IMG/VR virus record: IMGVR_UViG_3300020419_000061
Span: 1-30,073 of that record
Direction: 5' to 3' (one strand)
DNA length: 30,073 nt
Origin: a virus
Below are positions 1-15,000 of this stretch, in pieces. The first letter of the stretch is position 1. Every line of letters starts with the position of its first letter. The position numbers and the translations under genes were made by a program. The notes beneath the pieces were generated by a model that was given only the letters and a program-made list of their open reading frames with translations, made no database searches and was not told the origin of the DNA.

Positions 1-3000
1 TACCGATTGTGATAACCATATCACCTGTTGTTGGGTTATATACAGCATTAGATGGACTGTATAATTGTGTTGGAGATGTACCTACCTGAACTTCAAATGT
101 ATCATTAGTTTTATTCTGAACAGGAAGATATATGTTATGAGAAGGATCAGTTAAACGAGGATATGAATGAACACTACCATAATTATCCATTGAACAAGTA
201 AAGTTCAATGAATTAGTGTCAAACATTACCTGATCACCATTATTAAATCCGTGAGCAACAGAAGTGATCACCATAATACCAGTTATAGGATTATATGTTG
301 CTCCAGTTGCAGTAAATGTAGAATCTGTTACTTGTAAAACTTCTAATGATTTACCACTAGCATAATCTGTTGAACGAGGATAAGAATGGTTGGTTGAATT
401 ACCATCTTTTGTACAGGTAAATGTAACTGCGTTATCAGGTAATCTGATATGTCTACCAGCAGTAAGATTATGATTACCAATATCTAAGAATAGATTACCA
501 GTTGCTTCTTCGTAAATAGCATATCCTACATCGTGAGTTCCATTAGATGTTGTACCAACGTCTACAGTAAATGTATCATTTGTTCTTGCAGTGATTGGTA
601 GAGTTGCACCAGAGGCTGGATCCCAAGGTCTTGGATATGATTTGTTAGACTGATTACCATCAAATGCACAATTAAATACTAATGAATTTGGATCAAGAGT
701 AATACTATCACCAACCTGAAGATTATGTCCTGCTTTTGTAAGAACTAGATTACCGTTTGTTGGAGTATATGCTGCATCTGTAGGAGTTAACTGTCCAGTT
801 GTTGCACCGTTGTTATCAATAGTAATAGTGTTATCGTAGACAGCATATCCTTCAGTATATCCATTAACAGTAACTAACTCTTGTCTCATTACCTGAATAG
901 CAATATCTCTTGCTTGTTCAAAGATATACTTAACTTGTGTTGCTTGTGAGTTAATGTGTTGTACAGCATTACTAATAGTGATATAGAAATCACTAGCATA
1001 CCAAACAATATTGTTACCACCGTGTGCTAAGTTAAATGTAACTGCTTCTAGAACATCAATTACATCATCAACACAAGACTGATAACCATATCCACCAAAT
1101 GTAAGACTAGAATATTGTGACAAACCACGACCTACAGCAGTAGTAGCGATAAATCTTAAATTGTTTTTAATTTCATTAGAAGCATCATAATATTTGTTAC
1201 CAGCTTCAGTTGATGTTGCAAATCCACCACCAGCGTTATAATCGTAATCAGGACGTGATTCTATACCACCTCCACCACCACCGAGTGCTCCACCTGATTC
1301 GTATGCAGATTCATAGGGATTAAACCCAAGTTTGTTCTGGATGGCGAGTATTGCCATATCACGTGCCATTCTCATAGCATAGATGGTTTCATCTGCTTGA
1401 TTTGTTACGTGCTTCAGACCCATATCAGTATTCAAATATAATTCAGATGCTTCGTATACTTTCTCGTTAACACTAAATCTTAAATCGTGCATAACACCTT
1501 CTAAGATATCAACAATATCATCTTCACAATGAACCTTACCACCAGGTACTCTGAAGTTATAATGTTTGAATGCACTTTGTTTAACTGTTAGATCAACTGC
1601 TTCTTCAGCAATAGTACGTTTGTTAGCACCAATAAGATTAGCAGCATCTAAAGCACGATGTGATCCTGTGTAGATCTTTGGATCTGGAGGATAGAATGTA
1701 CTTTCTGTTATTATGTTGCCTGTTAAGTCGTAGTTAACTGCTGCGTCATATGCTTTTCTAAATGCTGGTAAATCAGTGTATTGGAACTGGAAGAAGTCAT
1801 CAATAGTATTTGCATCTGTAGAACCAGCAGGAAGATTAGCAATATTCTCATTACGAGATAGTAATAAGTTCTGTAGTGCTTTTTCCATCAACCACTTAGC
1901 ATATCCAATCGCTTCTAGCATTGGAAGTAGTTCGTGTTCTACATCACCTATAAATCCAGCACTATTCAAATATGAATCAATAATTCCTTGAGCATTAGAG
2001 TTACCACCAGTAATTAAATCTGTAGCAATAGCAGGAATAATATGATCCCTAATATCTCTTACACACTTCTCACGACCAGGTGAACCACCAGGTATATAAA
2101 GTTGATTTACATCTACGTTATTGATATTAACTGTATACCTATCTTCCAACCAGTAAACAACTTCATCAGCAATACATTTACGGTTGAAGTATAGTAAATC
2201 AGCACCATCTCTAAATCTATGTCCTGTAGGACCTAATACATCAAGAAGGTCATCCATCAATGACATAATGTAAGTTGTGATGTTACTACCAGGTGTAGCA
2301 CTGAAGTAATTTGGAACACGAATACGTGTTGTGTACTCACCAGTTAAATCAGCTTGATCTTTTGTAATTACATCGATACAAAGTTTAGCAACTTCTCTCC
2401 AAACATACATTGATTGAAGTAGTTCTTCATTAACGTGTGCTAATTCACCTTGTTGGTTAGCAAGATATCCTCTACCAATAATAATACTATTATAATTACC
2501 ACCATATCTAAGATCTTTATAGATTGCAGGAATGATATACTCATAAGTATCTCTTAAACACTTATTTGTACCTGATAATGATGTACCAGTATCGCCAGGT
2601 ATCACAAAGTCTGGATACTTAGCTTTCATCCTACCCACTGCTTCTTCAGCAATCCAGAATTTGTTTGTTTCAATAATATCTGCACAATCTCTTTCTACCT
2701 GACGACTAAGATCAACCTCTTCAGTCATTATTTCACTTCTCCACAATTCTATACCATCAGCAGATGCAGTTGATGTAATTGATTGTTGGAAGGTAGCATA
2801 TATTTCACCTTTAATAATAGGAATAGGTGCCTCACCATCAAATCCAAATGATAGATTTAGATCAGAAGAATCATATACTGCTGATGGTATAAAGGATGCT
2901 GTATATTCAGCAATTCCTTTCTTGACCATAAAGTTTTCCATATGACCAGTGAATGCTGTAGAGTTAGAAGCATTTGCACCAATCTTAAGTGGTAAGTTAC

Positions 3001-6000
3001 CATAATTTGTATTATCTGTATAACTTCCTGCTAATGTTCCACCAACAAATAATCTTGTAACACCAGTAGAACGAGTTACAGCAATATGTGTCCAAGTATT
3101 TGCAACTACCCCAGTAGATGTAATTCTATCACTATTACCTACGTTCCAACGAATTTGATTATTATTAAGTAGTAGATAGAATGCACCAGTATCAGATGTG
3201 CTACTACGGAAGTCTAGTAACATCTGTACTCCACTAACAGAAGTTGCTTTTATCCATAATTCCATAGTAAAGTCACCAGCAGCAACAGAACCATCACCTA
3301 GAGCAAGTTTATCAGTTGCTGGATATGTTAGATGTGCACTACCATTGAAATCTAATGATCCAGTACCAACAGCATAATCTAGATTATCTACAGTAACACC
3401 AACATTAGTTAATAGAGTGTTAGTAATATATTCTCCAACAGTAAATGCTCCACTAGGATCTTTACTGTAAATCCATTTGTTACCACCATTAGAACCAATA
3501 ACTGATGCAGTATTTCCAGATGTTATACCTTTAACTGTATCACCAAATACGAAGAATCCACCTGTTGACTTATTCTTATAACTGTGTTTAACACACTTAA
3601 TAGTCTCAGCATCTTGGAAAGCATATGCTGGTTCAACTCTTTGTAAGTTAAAGATAGACCATTGATATGTTGTTTTATCTGCCCCAGTAGGATCTTGAAG
3701 AGTATCAGTAATAATCTTAAAGAAGTTAGTTACAGCAGATGTTTGGTTTACACAAGCATTATCACCTACTGGATATGAAAGTCTACCTGATGAGTAATCT
3801 GCTTGAGGTGCAGTCTTAGTTACTGCTGCTTGGAATGCTTCTCTTGTACCAGGTGATGCAGTTGTACCAAGATTGGTAATAAGAATGTCCATCAATGTAG
3901 TGATGGTTGATTGTACAGCAGCACAATTACCAGGATCATTAGTAATTGAACTATCAATAAACTGAACCCAACCGTGTGAGGTATCTACTTTAGCAACAGC
4001 ATTATTTTGTATAATTTGAACTGCCATTGTCTTTGCTTTTGTGAAAGCATTTACAATAGTGTTTCTGTCACCTGAAGTAACACCATAGTGAAGAATACGA
4101 TCAGTTGCTTCCCAGATAAAGTCATTACCACCGTGTGCAGTGTTATAACCTAATGCTTCAATAACATCAACAATATCAGATAGACAATGCTCATCTCCAC
4201 CTGAAACTGTATAACCAGGATTCTGTAATTTAGCATAATGTAATGACTCGTGAGCAATATACCATTTGTTAGCAAGTAATAGTGCTCTAGCATCACCGTG
4301 ACTATTATCAGTCACCACATACTCAGGAGTTACAGTTGTATCTCTCCACTGTTGTTTTGTAGTATGAGATGCAACTATAACTTCCATATTGATGCACTTA
4401 AGAGCAAGATCTCTTGCTCTCTCCATTGCATATACAGTCTGTGCTACTTGCCCATCAACGTGATATATTGAGTTTCCTTGAACGTAAGTATTAGCGATAT
4501 CCCAAACTTCAGAGTTACCATCAAACTTAACTTGCCAAGCAATCATATTAAGAACATCAACTATATCATCAATACAGTTTTGATTACCTGTTGGAATAGT
4601 AAAGGAGGGGTAGAAAGCCAACATTAATCCCACGGCTTCTTCAGCGATAAACTCAGCGTTCTTTTCCAATGCCTCTGCTGCGTTAAATGCACGAGTATCA
4701 GGTTGGATTCTCATTGATGAGTTAGTGAAGAATAATTTCTTCAAACGAATATCTGTACCAGCAGCGAAATCAGTACCAGTTAAATTATCATAACGTATTT
4801 CTTGGTTACGTACGTTTTCAAAGTCTAAGAAGTCTTGGTTATTTGCAGTATCGGTATAAAGTTCAGTTGGGTTAATAACTGTTTCTGATATGTTATCAAG
4901 AATAACATTAGGATATGTAATAGAAGGAACTCTCTGGAATACAAGACCAAAGAAAGTAGATGAAGGAGATAAATCAACAGTATCAATAATTTGACTAGAT
5001 ATTGCATCTTGATAAGGAGCAATACTAATAACTGATGCTGCGATCTTAGAACGTGCAGAATAAATTATATCGTTAAACTTAATTTCAAATTCACCAGTTT
5101 CATATGCAGCAGTACCAGATGTACGAGAAACAACTAAGTCATCAGATATAACACCATCTAATAAGTTATTCTCTTCAATAATAGCAAACTTACCAGACAA
5201 GTTAGTAATTCTTTCACCTTGTTCGTAGATAGTCTTAGATGTAAGTTGTTGAACATTAGATAGTACGGCATTAAACCCAGTTGAACTGGCGAGGACGTTA
5301 TCGTTGATTTGGAAACTACCAACTACACTAAGAACATCAATATAATCAACACCTGAATCAATTACTAAAGCAGTACCTTCATTTTGTAGAGAACGAACTG
5401 TATTACCTAATAATGGGAAGATACCACCAATAGTACTAAATGTCATTCTAGTAATGACAAGTTGTGAGAACTGTATTTGTCTGAACTTAATTCTAGAAGG
5501 TGCTTTAGGTGCTTCTGAGAATACTATAGAAGGTCCTGTTGTAGAGAATGAAGTACCTGGTGACTGTGCAACACCATTTAACAGAATGAACATCTGGTCT
5601 TCTGTTGCAGTTACTGATGAACCTTCAACATTGAGAGGGAACTGGGTTTTAATCCCATCAAATTGCTCAGAGATGTTATCAATCTTTTTAACAATAGAGG
5701 TTAAGATTTCCTCAGAGTTAGTAAGTCTCTTCTGTCTGAATAATACTTCAGTATTATTAAACTCAGTGTATATTGGTTGTGCGTTAGCAAATGATGTAAT
5801 CTGGTTAATATTAGTGAAACTGTTGATATTAACTTCTTTAACAAGGTCAGATACAACCTTTCTTCCAGAAATATCTTTACCACCAGTAATTGCTAGTTCA
5901 CCAAATAGGTTGAATCCAACAGGGTGGTTTGTTTCAAGAACTGGTTTTCTCCACTGGTTGATAGGTGTCTGAGACTTAATAACGTAAGAGAAGTTCTGAT

Positions 6001-9000
6001 AGAAGTAACTATCTTGAATTTTCTGAACAATCTCTGATGGTTTACCAACGTCATCGATAAATTGACCTGGTGTAGTGGTTAGAGATGCAATTTCAAGTGT
6101 ACCTCTTGCAATAGAGAGGTTATCAATCAAACCAGATGCACGAGAAACTTGACCTGTTACACGTTCACCAGATAACCATACACCGTCATAGTTCTCAAGT
6201 TTAAGGATTCTAGGTCCGATCTGCCAACCTTCGTTAGTAGAAACATAACCAGTAGCAGATGCAAGTTCAAGAGATGAACCTTGATAAACAAGTTCACCCT
6301 CTAAGAAACGAGATGTTTCAACGATAGCAGTTGCTTGACCACCAAATACCTCAGTAAGAAGTACCTGTCTACCTTCACCTTGAGTCAAGAATGTAATGTA
6401 AGAACCAGATTCAGCATCTAACTGTGTTAAAGAGATACGTAACTGGTCAGATTCAAGACCATTTGCCTCTCCAGCAATAGCATAGTAAGTCTGGTTAGAA
6501 GATAAACTAACCAAACCAGCAGAACTTGGTTTTGGTAGAATACCAACTGTAGATCCAAGACTTTCTGCTCTTAATTGTACTTGTGCTCCGTTTGTTATAC
6601 CGTGTGGGAAGTTAAACTGTAGATATCCCAAATCAACGTTAACAACGTAGTTAAATTCTGATTTAAGTGTAACTGATGGTTCAGAACTATATCCTGAGCC
6701 AGGATCTTTAATAATAATCTCAGAAAGTCTATTGTTTTTAACTATTGCATCAGCAGCAGCACCAGTTCCACCACCACCTTCGATTACAACAGCAGGAGTT
6801 GAGGTATATCCAGAACCTGGATCAGTTATCTTAATTTGTGCTAGTAAAGCGGTATTAAACAGTTGAAGGTTTACGGGGAATGTTATCTCAGGTTTTAGTG
6901 TATAGTCGTGAGAGTAACCGAAACCAAATTCATTATTCTTAAGTTTCTTAATCTTACCGATTGATTTACCTTGTAAGAACACAGATGCACCTGATCCTTC
7001 AGAAGGTATAACAACATCAAGAATACCACCAGAACCAGCAAGTAGAGGTCCTAAAATGCCAGGTATAGCATCAATATCAATAGATGCAGTAGTATATCCT
7101 TTACCAGCAGATGTTAGTTCAACAGCAGTGATAACACCAGTAAAGTCACCATCATCAGTAACCGTGATATTACAAGAAGCACCTTCACCATCTCCACCGA
7201 TAGGAACGTTATAATAGATGCCATTTACGTATTCTGTACCACCATTAGTGATACGAACTTTTTCTATTTCTCTGTTAGATGCAATGTCACTAACAATAGG
7301 TAATTTCTGATAGAATCCACCTGGATTTACCAGCTTGATGCTCGCAATAGGTCCAATTGCTTTTGAAGATGTTGTACTGTAAGAACTACGAGGTAGACCG
7401 AATTCATTGTTCCCCACAGCAGCAGTAGTTTTTTCTGGTTCATTTAGTAAAGCGAAGTCGAATGTTTTTCCAGCATTGCTGGTTCCTGTAACAGTGAATG
7501 TTCCTGCATAAGGTGATGGTATAACGTCAATAAACGATCCTTCACCAACAGGAGAGTTGGATGCAAGAGTTCTTGACGGATCAAAATAGTATGAGATGTT
7601 GGTAACATCTTCATTAATAATAAATTTAACCAACGGAGTTGGTGAATCATCATCAGTGAAACCTGGTGTACCCTCTCTAATGATGTTAATGAAAGGATAT
7701 TCCAATTTAAACTGGTTATCCTTAGAGAAGGATAAGTAATATCCTAAGTTTGAATTGTCATCAAGGTCAAAGATATACTGATGACCTCTAACAAATAAGA
7801 ATTTAGGATGTTTAGCGTAAATATTGACATTAGATACTGAAGATCCACTTCCAGAGAATGTTGGATCTTGTACAGCAGTACTTCTTAAATTATATGTAAA
7901 GTCTCTTGATGAAAATACCTCTTTAATAAAGAATGATCCGTTATATTCGTTTGAAGAGAAGTTTTCAGTGAATATAATGTCATTAACTTCAAAATTATGT
8001 CTGCTAGTAGCAGAACAATAAACAATATCTGTATTTACAAGTGATCCTGAAGGTACAACGTCCTTACTAAGTGTTGCAGCAATACTAATTTTCTTAACAC
8101 CAAGCAATCCACCGAATGTTGCAACCTTTCCAGTAGCATCAACAGAGAAAGTTAGGTTAACAGCATCAGCATCAATAGTATCTCCTTTAATAAAGGTAGA
8201 ATCAGAATAGATTTCTTCAATCTTAATAGTGTAATCAGATGCTGAGAATGGTTTCCAAGAAGCAAATTGATTTAAAGTACCACCACTATAAGAAGTATTA
8301 GCAAGATCTACTATGAAAATACCTGAAGCAGATGTATATGCCCAGTTTACGTTACCATCAGTTGTTGTACCACCAGTATGAACAGGTGCAATAGTACCAG
8401 ATGTGGCAGTTGATGATGCAGTGTACCACTTTTTATCGTTATAAACGATGTCACCAGTAGTATATGGGTTATTAGTTACCCATTGTGGATATGTGCTTTC
8501 TTCTACAAAACTCTGAGATAACTCGTTTGCGTCACCAGCAGTTGATTTTAGTAGTTTTGTGTTGTCAAATGTACCAATAATCTTACCAATCTTAACAAAG
8601 TTTACTCCAGTATCAACAATTACACCATATGCACTGACTACATCAGCACCACCAATAACAGAATACTGTTGTAATGTAGAACCTTTAGTAAATGTTGCAT
8701 TTTGATTGAATGTAAGAGTTTTTACAAGGTCAATACTAGAGTATTTTGCATCTCTAAAGTAAAACTTAGGTATAACAGTAGTTGTTAGAAGTAATTTCTT
8801 ACCACCTGGTGTTGGAATAGTTGCAGTTCTACTTGCAAATGTTTCATCAGTAGATGTAAATGTCAATGAACCTGGTACGTGGTTTGCAACAACATCACCA
8901 TAGTCAAGGATTTGAATACCAGCAGGACCTATAGCCCAAGGACTAACAGTAGTAGATTGGGTATTAAACGTATAACTGCTGTTGGAGGCGGTTGTTAAGA

Positions 9001-12000
9001 TATGTCCTGTCTCTACATCGTTTAGAGTGAATGAACCAAGTTTTGTTTTATCTTTATCAAGTTTGTATATGAATGCTTGAGTTGTAGTATTTGTACCAGT
9101 TACTAGAGCTGGTGTATATGCTTCAATTCTTGTAGCACTTTGTGATACAGCAACGTTATCAATCCATCCTATCCAACTATCAGAAGAACTTGGAGTACCT
9201 TTAGGTCCGATAGTTACATCTTTTAAATTAACATCAACTGTTGTACTTGTATTGTTTATTGCTTCAACACCATTAACATAGACTCTATAAACATAATTAC
9301 CAACACCTACACGTTCTTTACTAAATGCAACGTGTACAAATGCTTCAGCATTAAAAGGTGTTACGTAAGTAGTAGCAGTTGAGTAAATTGTTGATCCACC
9401 AAGAACTAAGAATACCTTACCAGCATTAGCACCAGAAGAAGCATCAAGACCAACCTTAACTTCATTAGCAACGTTATCTGTTACAGTGTATAAATGTGGT
9501 GTTGTATTATTTGCTGCATACTGCGTAGAACCCAATGCCCAGAAACCTTCAACAGTCCAAGATGTTGCAACATCAGCACCGTATTGTAATGCCAAGGAGT
9601 TTGGAGCATCTAACTTAATAGCAGATGTGCCATCATACTTTTTAGTTTGATCTATTACAGCATTACCAGTTGCATACCACGCTTTGTTAGTACCAGTAGC
9701 AAGAGTGTCATTATATGTGTCTTCTAAAAGATTATCAGCAGTATTCCAGTTAAATATTGCTAGTTGTACAGATTCTACTTTATTACCAGCAACAATAGTA
9801 TCACCTGAGTTATCACTAGAAACTACAGTTGCTGCATATCCAATACCGTTTGTTTCAGATACAGCAGCAGAATTAAGAATATTTCCACTATTCCAAGAAA
9901 TTTTACTCGTTACAGATTCTACATTATTAAAATCTCTCTCAACGCTACAAGATAAATCAATATTACCAAATACATCAAATTTAACACCACCATTCTTACA
10001 ACTTGCGTAAGTTCCAGTAGGAACAAACATTTTACTTACAACAGTAGAAGTATATACGTCATTATCAAATTTTGTATATAAAACACCGTAGTTCTTACCA
10101 TCAGTATTAACAGCAGTGGCAGTTACATAAACTGATCCATATTCGTCAATAGACATTGTTGGATCTGTAAACTTGTAACTACTATTGGTTATAATTTTAG
10201 ACCACTGAACCTCAATAGTAACTCCATCATAGAATGTCTCACCAAGAATAATATCACTAGAACCAGCAGGATCACTAATACCACAGAATAAGAATGTATC
10301 ATTTGCTTTCCAAAGTAACTGATGTAAATGTTCGTTACCAGAAGCAGAAGCAATTTTACGTTTTTCCATTACTGATCCATCAAGATCAAGTAATGCAACC
10401 CACATATCATCAGGACTGAGTGAGTTTGAATCAGTGTAACCACCAATCATAACTCTACCAAGTTGATCTAAATGTATGCTTGTAGCATAATCTCTACGTG
10501 TGGTACCAGATATACCAGCAATATCACGTTGCCATTGAACAATACCATCAGGATTATTAGCATTATCAAAACCTGACTGATATTTGATAACAACTATATC
10601 AGGGTTATATACAAGACTTGTTGTATTTGGAGATAATTCACCAATAACGTAGATATTGTGTGGATTTGAGTTTTCAACATATACTGACTTAAAACTAAGG
10701 TTCTTAGTTCCTGATGCTGGTAATGATGGAACTAAAGCACGTTTCCAAAGAAGACGACCATCACTATTAAACTTAGCAAGCATACCTGATGTATCACCAT
10801 TAGGTACAGAACTATGTCCACAAACATAGAATGTACGATCATCTGCTACTTGAATATCATTAATAGAAACGATTCCAGACTGCTCTTTTAGGAATGCTAG
10901 GAAATATGATGCTTTCTTAAATCTTTGTGGATGTGATACTCTAATCTGTGGAGGATTTGTAGGACTATATCCAGAACCAGAGTTAACAATATTAGCACTA
11001 TTAACAGCACCAGCCTCTGTTCTATTCAAAGTAAGTTGAAAATCTTGACCTTGAGTAGATATTAATTCATATGTTGGAGGAATATCATCAGAATAACCTA
11101 AACCTGTCTGAGTTATAGTAACATTTTCAACACCAGGTATAACTTTAACTTTATATGTCTTATTGGTAGAATCTAATATTGGTGTCTCTTCAACAATAAT
11201 TTCATCACCATTACGTAATTCGTGTTCAGTTGCAGTTGTAATACGTCCATATGGCATATCTGATGACATATAAGAGGAATATCCCTGTATAGAAAGACCA
11301 GCAACAGCACTTACTTTTGCAGAAGCACCAAATCCTTGTGTATCTTCATTATTAAAGAACAATTTATCACTAACTTTATAAGAAATACCTGGATTTTCAA
11401 TAACAAATCCATCTATTTGAGCATCTTCAAATTTAGTAGTAGTTTCAATATCAATATCAACTTCAGATCTTGTAGATACTTTAGGGTAGTAATCAAATAA
11501 TTGTAATACAGGTTCTTCTGCAATAGTATAAGGTGTAGTATCTTCTAAGTTATTGATAACACCATCACGGTTTGTATCTTCAATTTCAAAGATTAACTCA
11601 AGACCATCTTCAGTTACAAGAATATCAGTATCTTGGTTTGGTTGACGATCAATATCTATGTCAACATTTTCATAAGGATCTCTAAATCTAACAACATCAG
11701 CAGGAATATTTGTTTGAACAGCATTCTGACTGAAGTTCCAAGAATCAGGTTGTGAGTATAGTTGAGGACCACATACATATGGGAATACTGGATTACCAGC
11801 GTCTGATGCGTCAATACCGACAAAGTATGCGTATACACCTTCAGGATATTCAGGAGTCTTACAAAAACGACCATTGTATTGATCTAAGTCACCTTCTTGG
11901 AAAGCATACTCATAATCTTCAATAAATGATCCTGCTGGATAATCTGTTAGTACAGGACCATCTGCTCTAACTGGATTTGGGTTGGTTGCACTATCAAAAA

Positions 12001-15000
12001 GAAGTATTGGTTTAATTTTATATGAAGATCTAATACGACGTACACCAGATGATTGGTTTGTAGCGTCAATATATCCATAAGGACCGTATATTGGGTTTCC
12101 ATCAAATGCCCATCCTAAAATAGGAGAATGTAAATATCCTGTTGATAATTCTTGTAATTGCTGAGTTGATTGATTTTTAAATACGTTATCACCTAAAACA
12201 TATCTTAATTGTTTTGGATCTGATACGTGTGCGTATTCACCACCATACTGTGTGTTATATCCTGCAAACACATAACCACGTGCTCCGTCAAAGTTTGATC
12301 CAAGTTCTTGCTGGAGGTTACGAGTCCATTCAAATACATTAGCAGTAAATGTTCCTTGAGAACCAACTGCTTCAAGACGAATAGTAGTACTTCCTGTAGT
12401 ATATCCAATACCTCTGTTTACAACACTAACACCAATAACTTTACCTCTATCTTCTCCAACGCTACCTATTGACGCTTTTGCTACAGCACCATATCCATCT
12501 CCACTAATGATGATCTCTGGAGCAGTTGTATATCCACTACCAGCAGCAATAATAGCGATAGATACGATTCTACCGTTAATAATAATTGGTTGTGCTACAG
12601 CACCTTCACCTGAGTTTAACTTAATTGTAGGAGATGAAGTATATGCAGATCCTGCTGATGTTATTGCTACAGACTGAATAGGACCTCTAACACTTGCAGT
12701 AGCAGTTGCACCACTACCTTCACCACCTGATATAGAAACGTCAGGTTGTGATGTATATCCTTGACCTGGTGATTCAACAAGAACTCTTGATACAACACCA
12801 TTTGTTATAACAGCAGTCGCAGTAGCACCAAATCCACCTCCACCAACAATAGAAACTAGAGGAGATGATGTATAACCAGTACCACCAGTGTCTACTTCAA
12901 TTTCACTTAAAGCACCGTTAACAGTAACACTAGCAGCAGCACCTGAACCGCCACCACCACTAATCTCAATAATAGGAGGATTTGCAGCATCATATCCTTC
13001 ACCAGCAGAACCAATAGCGATTGATGTTATACCACCAAACTTAATCTTGCTTTCTGACTTATATGACCACACAGATACACCATTAACCCAACAACCAATC
13101 GGACCAAATGATGTGTCATCACGTTTTGATACAGTTTCTATGATACGTGGTATACGTACAAGTTTACGTTGATTACCTGGTAATAGTGCTGATCCAACAA
13201 ACGGACCTACCTCATAGTTTGGTATACCAGATGATGCAATATAAGAATACTGTGTATTAAAGAATGTATTTTGTACGTTTGTTGTAAAGTCTTTGATAGC
13301 AACACTTATACCTTCTTCTGTAGATTTTCCTTTGTTCAGGTCAACAGATAATAAAATATTACCTTGAGGAGAAGCATCAGATGGAGCTGGGATGTTATAT
13401 TCAAATATAGTTTGACTGATACGTGATGTGACGGTAAATGTACCATTGTATACAGTTGGGTTTGCACCGTAGATTGTTACCGAGTCACCAACAAGAAGAC
13501 CGTGATTATTTGAACAAGTAACAGTAGCAGTCTGATTATTAAGTCCACCTGGTACAATTCCAGTAACGCTAATGAGTTTCTTAACGTTATACAACCAAGA
13601 AGTAACTCTTTGGTCTATAGATGTAGATCCTAGAGATGCAACATTTAGTTTGTCACCTGGTAAGTAATATGAACCAGTGTCATTCAATACTGTAGATTTT
13701 GCATCTGCAATACCTAAAACACGTAATTTAATCTCATTTGACGCACCCTGATTAACATATACAAAGATATCTGAGAAAATTGTAGTACCAGCATCCCAAT
13801 CTTCTACCACTCCGTTCTTAGAACGTGTACATTCTATAAACTGGTTGAGTGTTTTTTCCTTATATTGCACTACTTCAGAATCATTGATGCGGATTGTACC
13901 GTTTCTTTCTGGCCAACCAATCGTAGAATCCACTGTAATAATCGATTCTGTTGTAGATAATGGTTCAACAAGCGTAGTTTTATACGGAATTGTGAACGTT
14001 CCTAGTAAAGTCTCTTCAGATATTGCTAATTCATATACTGTACCCACACCAGTGTTGATGGCAATTACGTTTTCAATCAATGCTGACGCTGCTTGAACTG
14101 ATGAATCAACAGGGTCAATATACTGCATAAGTTGTGAATCCTGTAGATCTTCAGCAGAACCACTAATTAAGTCAGCACGAAGTACGGTATCTACGTTCCA
14201 AGTAGCCGCAGATGGTTTGATAACTTCATCTTTTGGATATGAAACATCAACATTTTCTGAGTATAGCATCTTGAAAAGATACTGAGTTGATATCTTCGTA
14301 CCTTTAGATGCGTAAAAATCACTAATAGTTTTGATTATTTGCGGAGCATTGACTGTTTCATAATCAATCTCAGCGTTTGGTAGATATTGATTTACATAAC
14401 GATTGTATAATTCTTTAGCAAATAAGGTATCTAAGTTTTTAATTGCAGCAGATACATTATGTGAAGACTGTAGAGTATCTGACTCTTTAGAATATACTTG
14501 ATTTCCTTTTTGGTCATAACTGGTTACAGCAGAAACACCACGCTTACAATTAACAAAAGCAGATGGTTGATATCCACTTCCTTTACTATGAATAGTAAAA
14601 CCTGTAATTTCCCCAAAACCAACGTCACAAGATGCTTCTGGAGCAGGAGGAGCAGCAATAAAAACTTGAGGAGGTTCTGTATCTGAATATCCAGTTCCAA
14701 AACTTGTTATATTGATATCAGTAATTTCACCGTTGAATATGGTTGCAACAGCAGTTGCTCCTGTACCACCTATAGGTTCGTTTGCAACATCCTTTCTATT
14801 ATCAACGATATAAACAGAAGGTGCATCAGTATATCCTTTACCACCAGTTAATAACTCAATATTTGTTACTCTTCCACCAGTTACACTAACATCAAGTATT
14901 TGTGCACCCACAGGATCTATGACACGTGCCCTTGGAACAGTCATATAACCTTGACCACCTGATACTACAGTAACACCGTTTACCATACCGTCAGAGTCGA

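Noticed and set aside
5454-5972. 172-codon plus-strand open frame
   Set aside because: It lies antisense to the giant gene, whose frame here codes coherent sequence. The frame has no ribosome site and its composition is a mirror of the other strand.
9684-10010. 108-codon plus-strand frame
   Set aside because: Antisense to the giant gene, with no translation signals.
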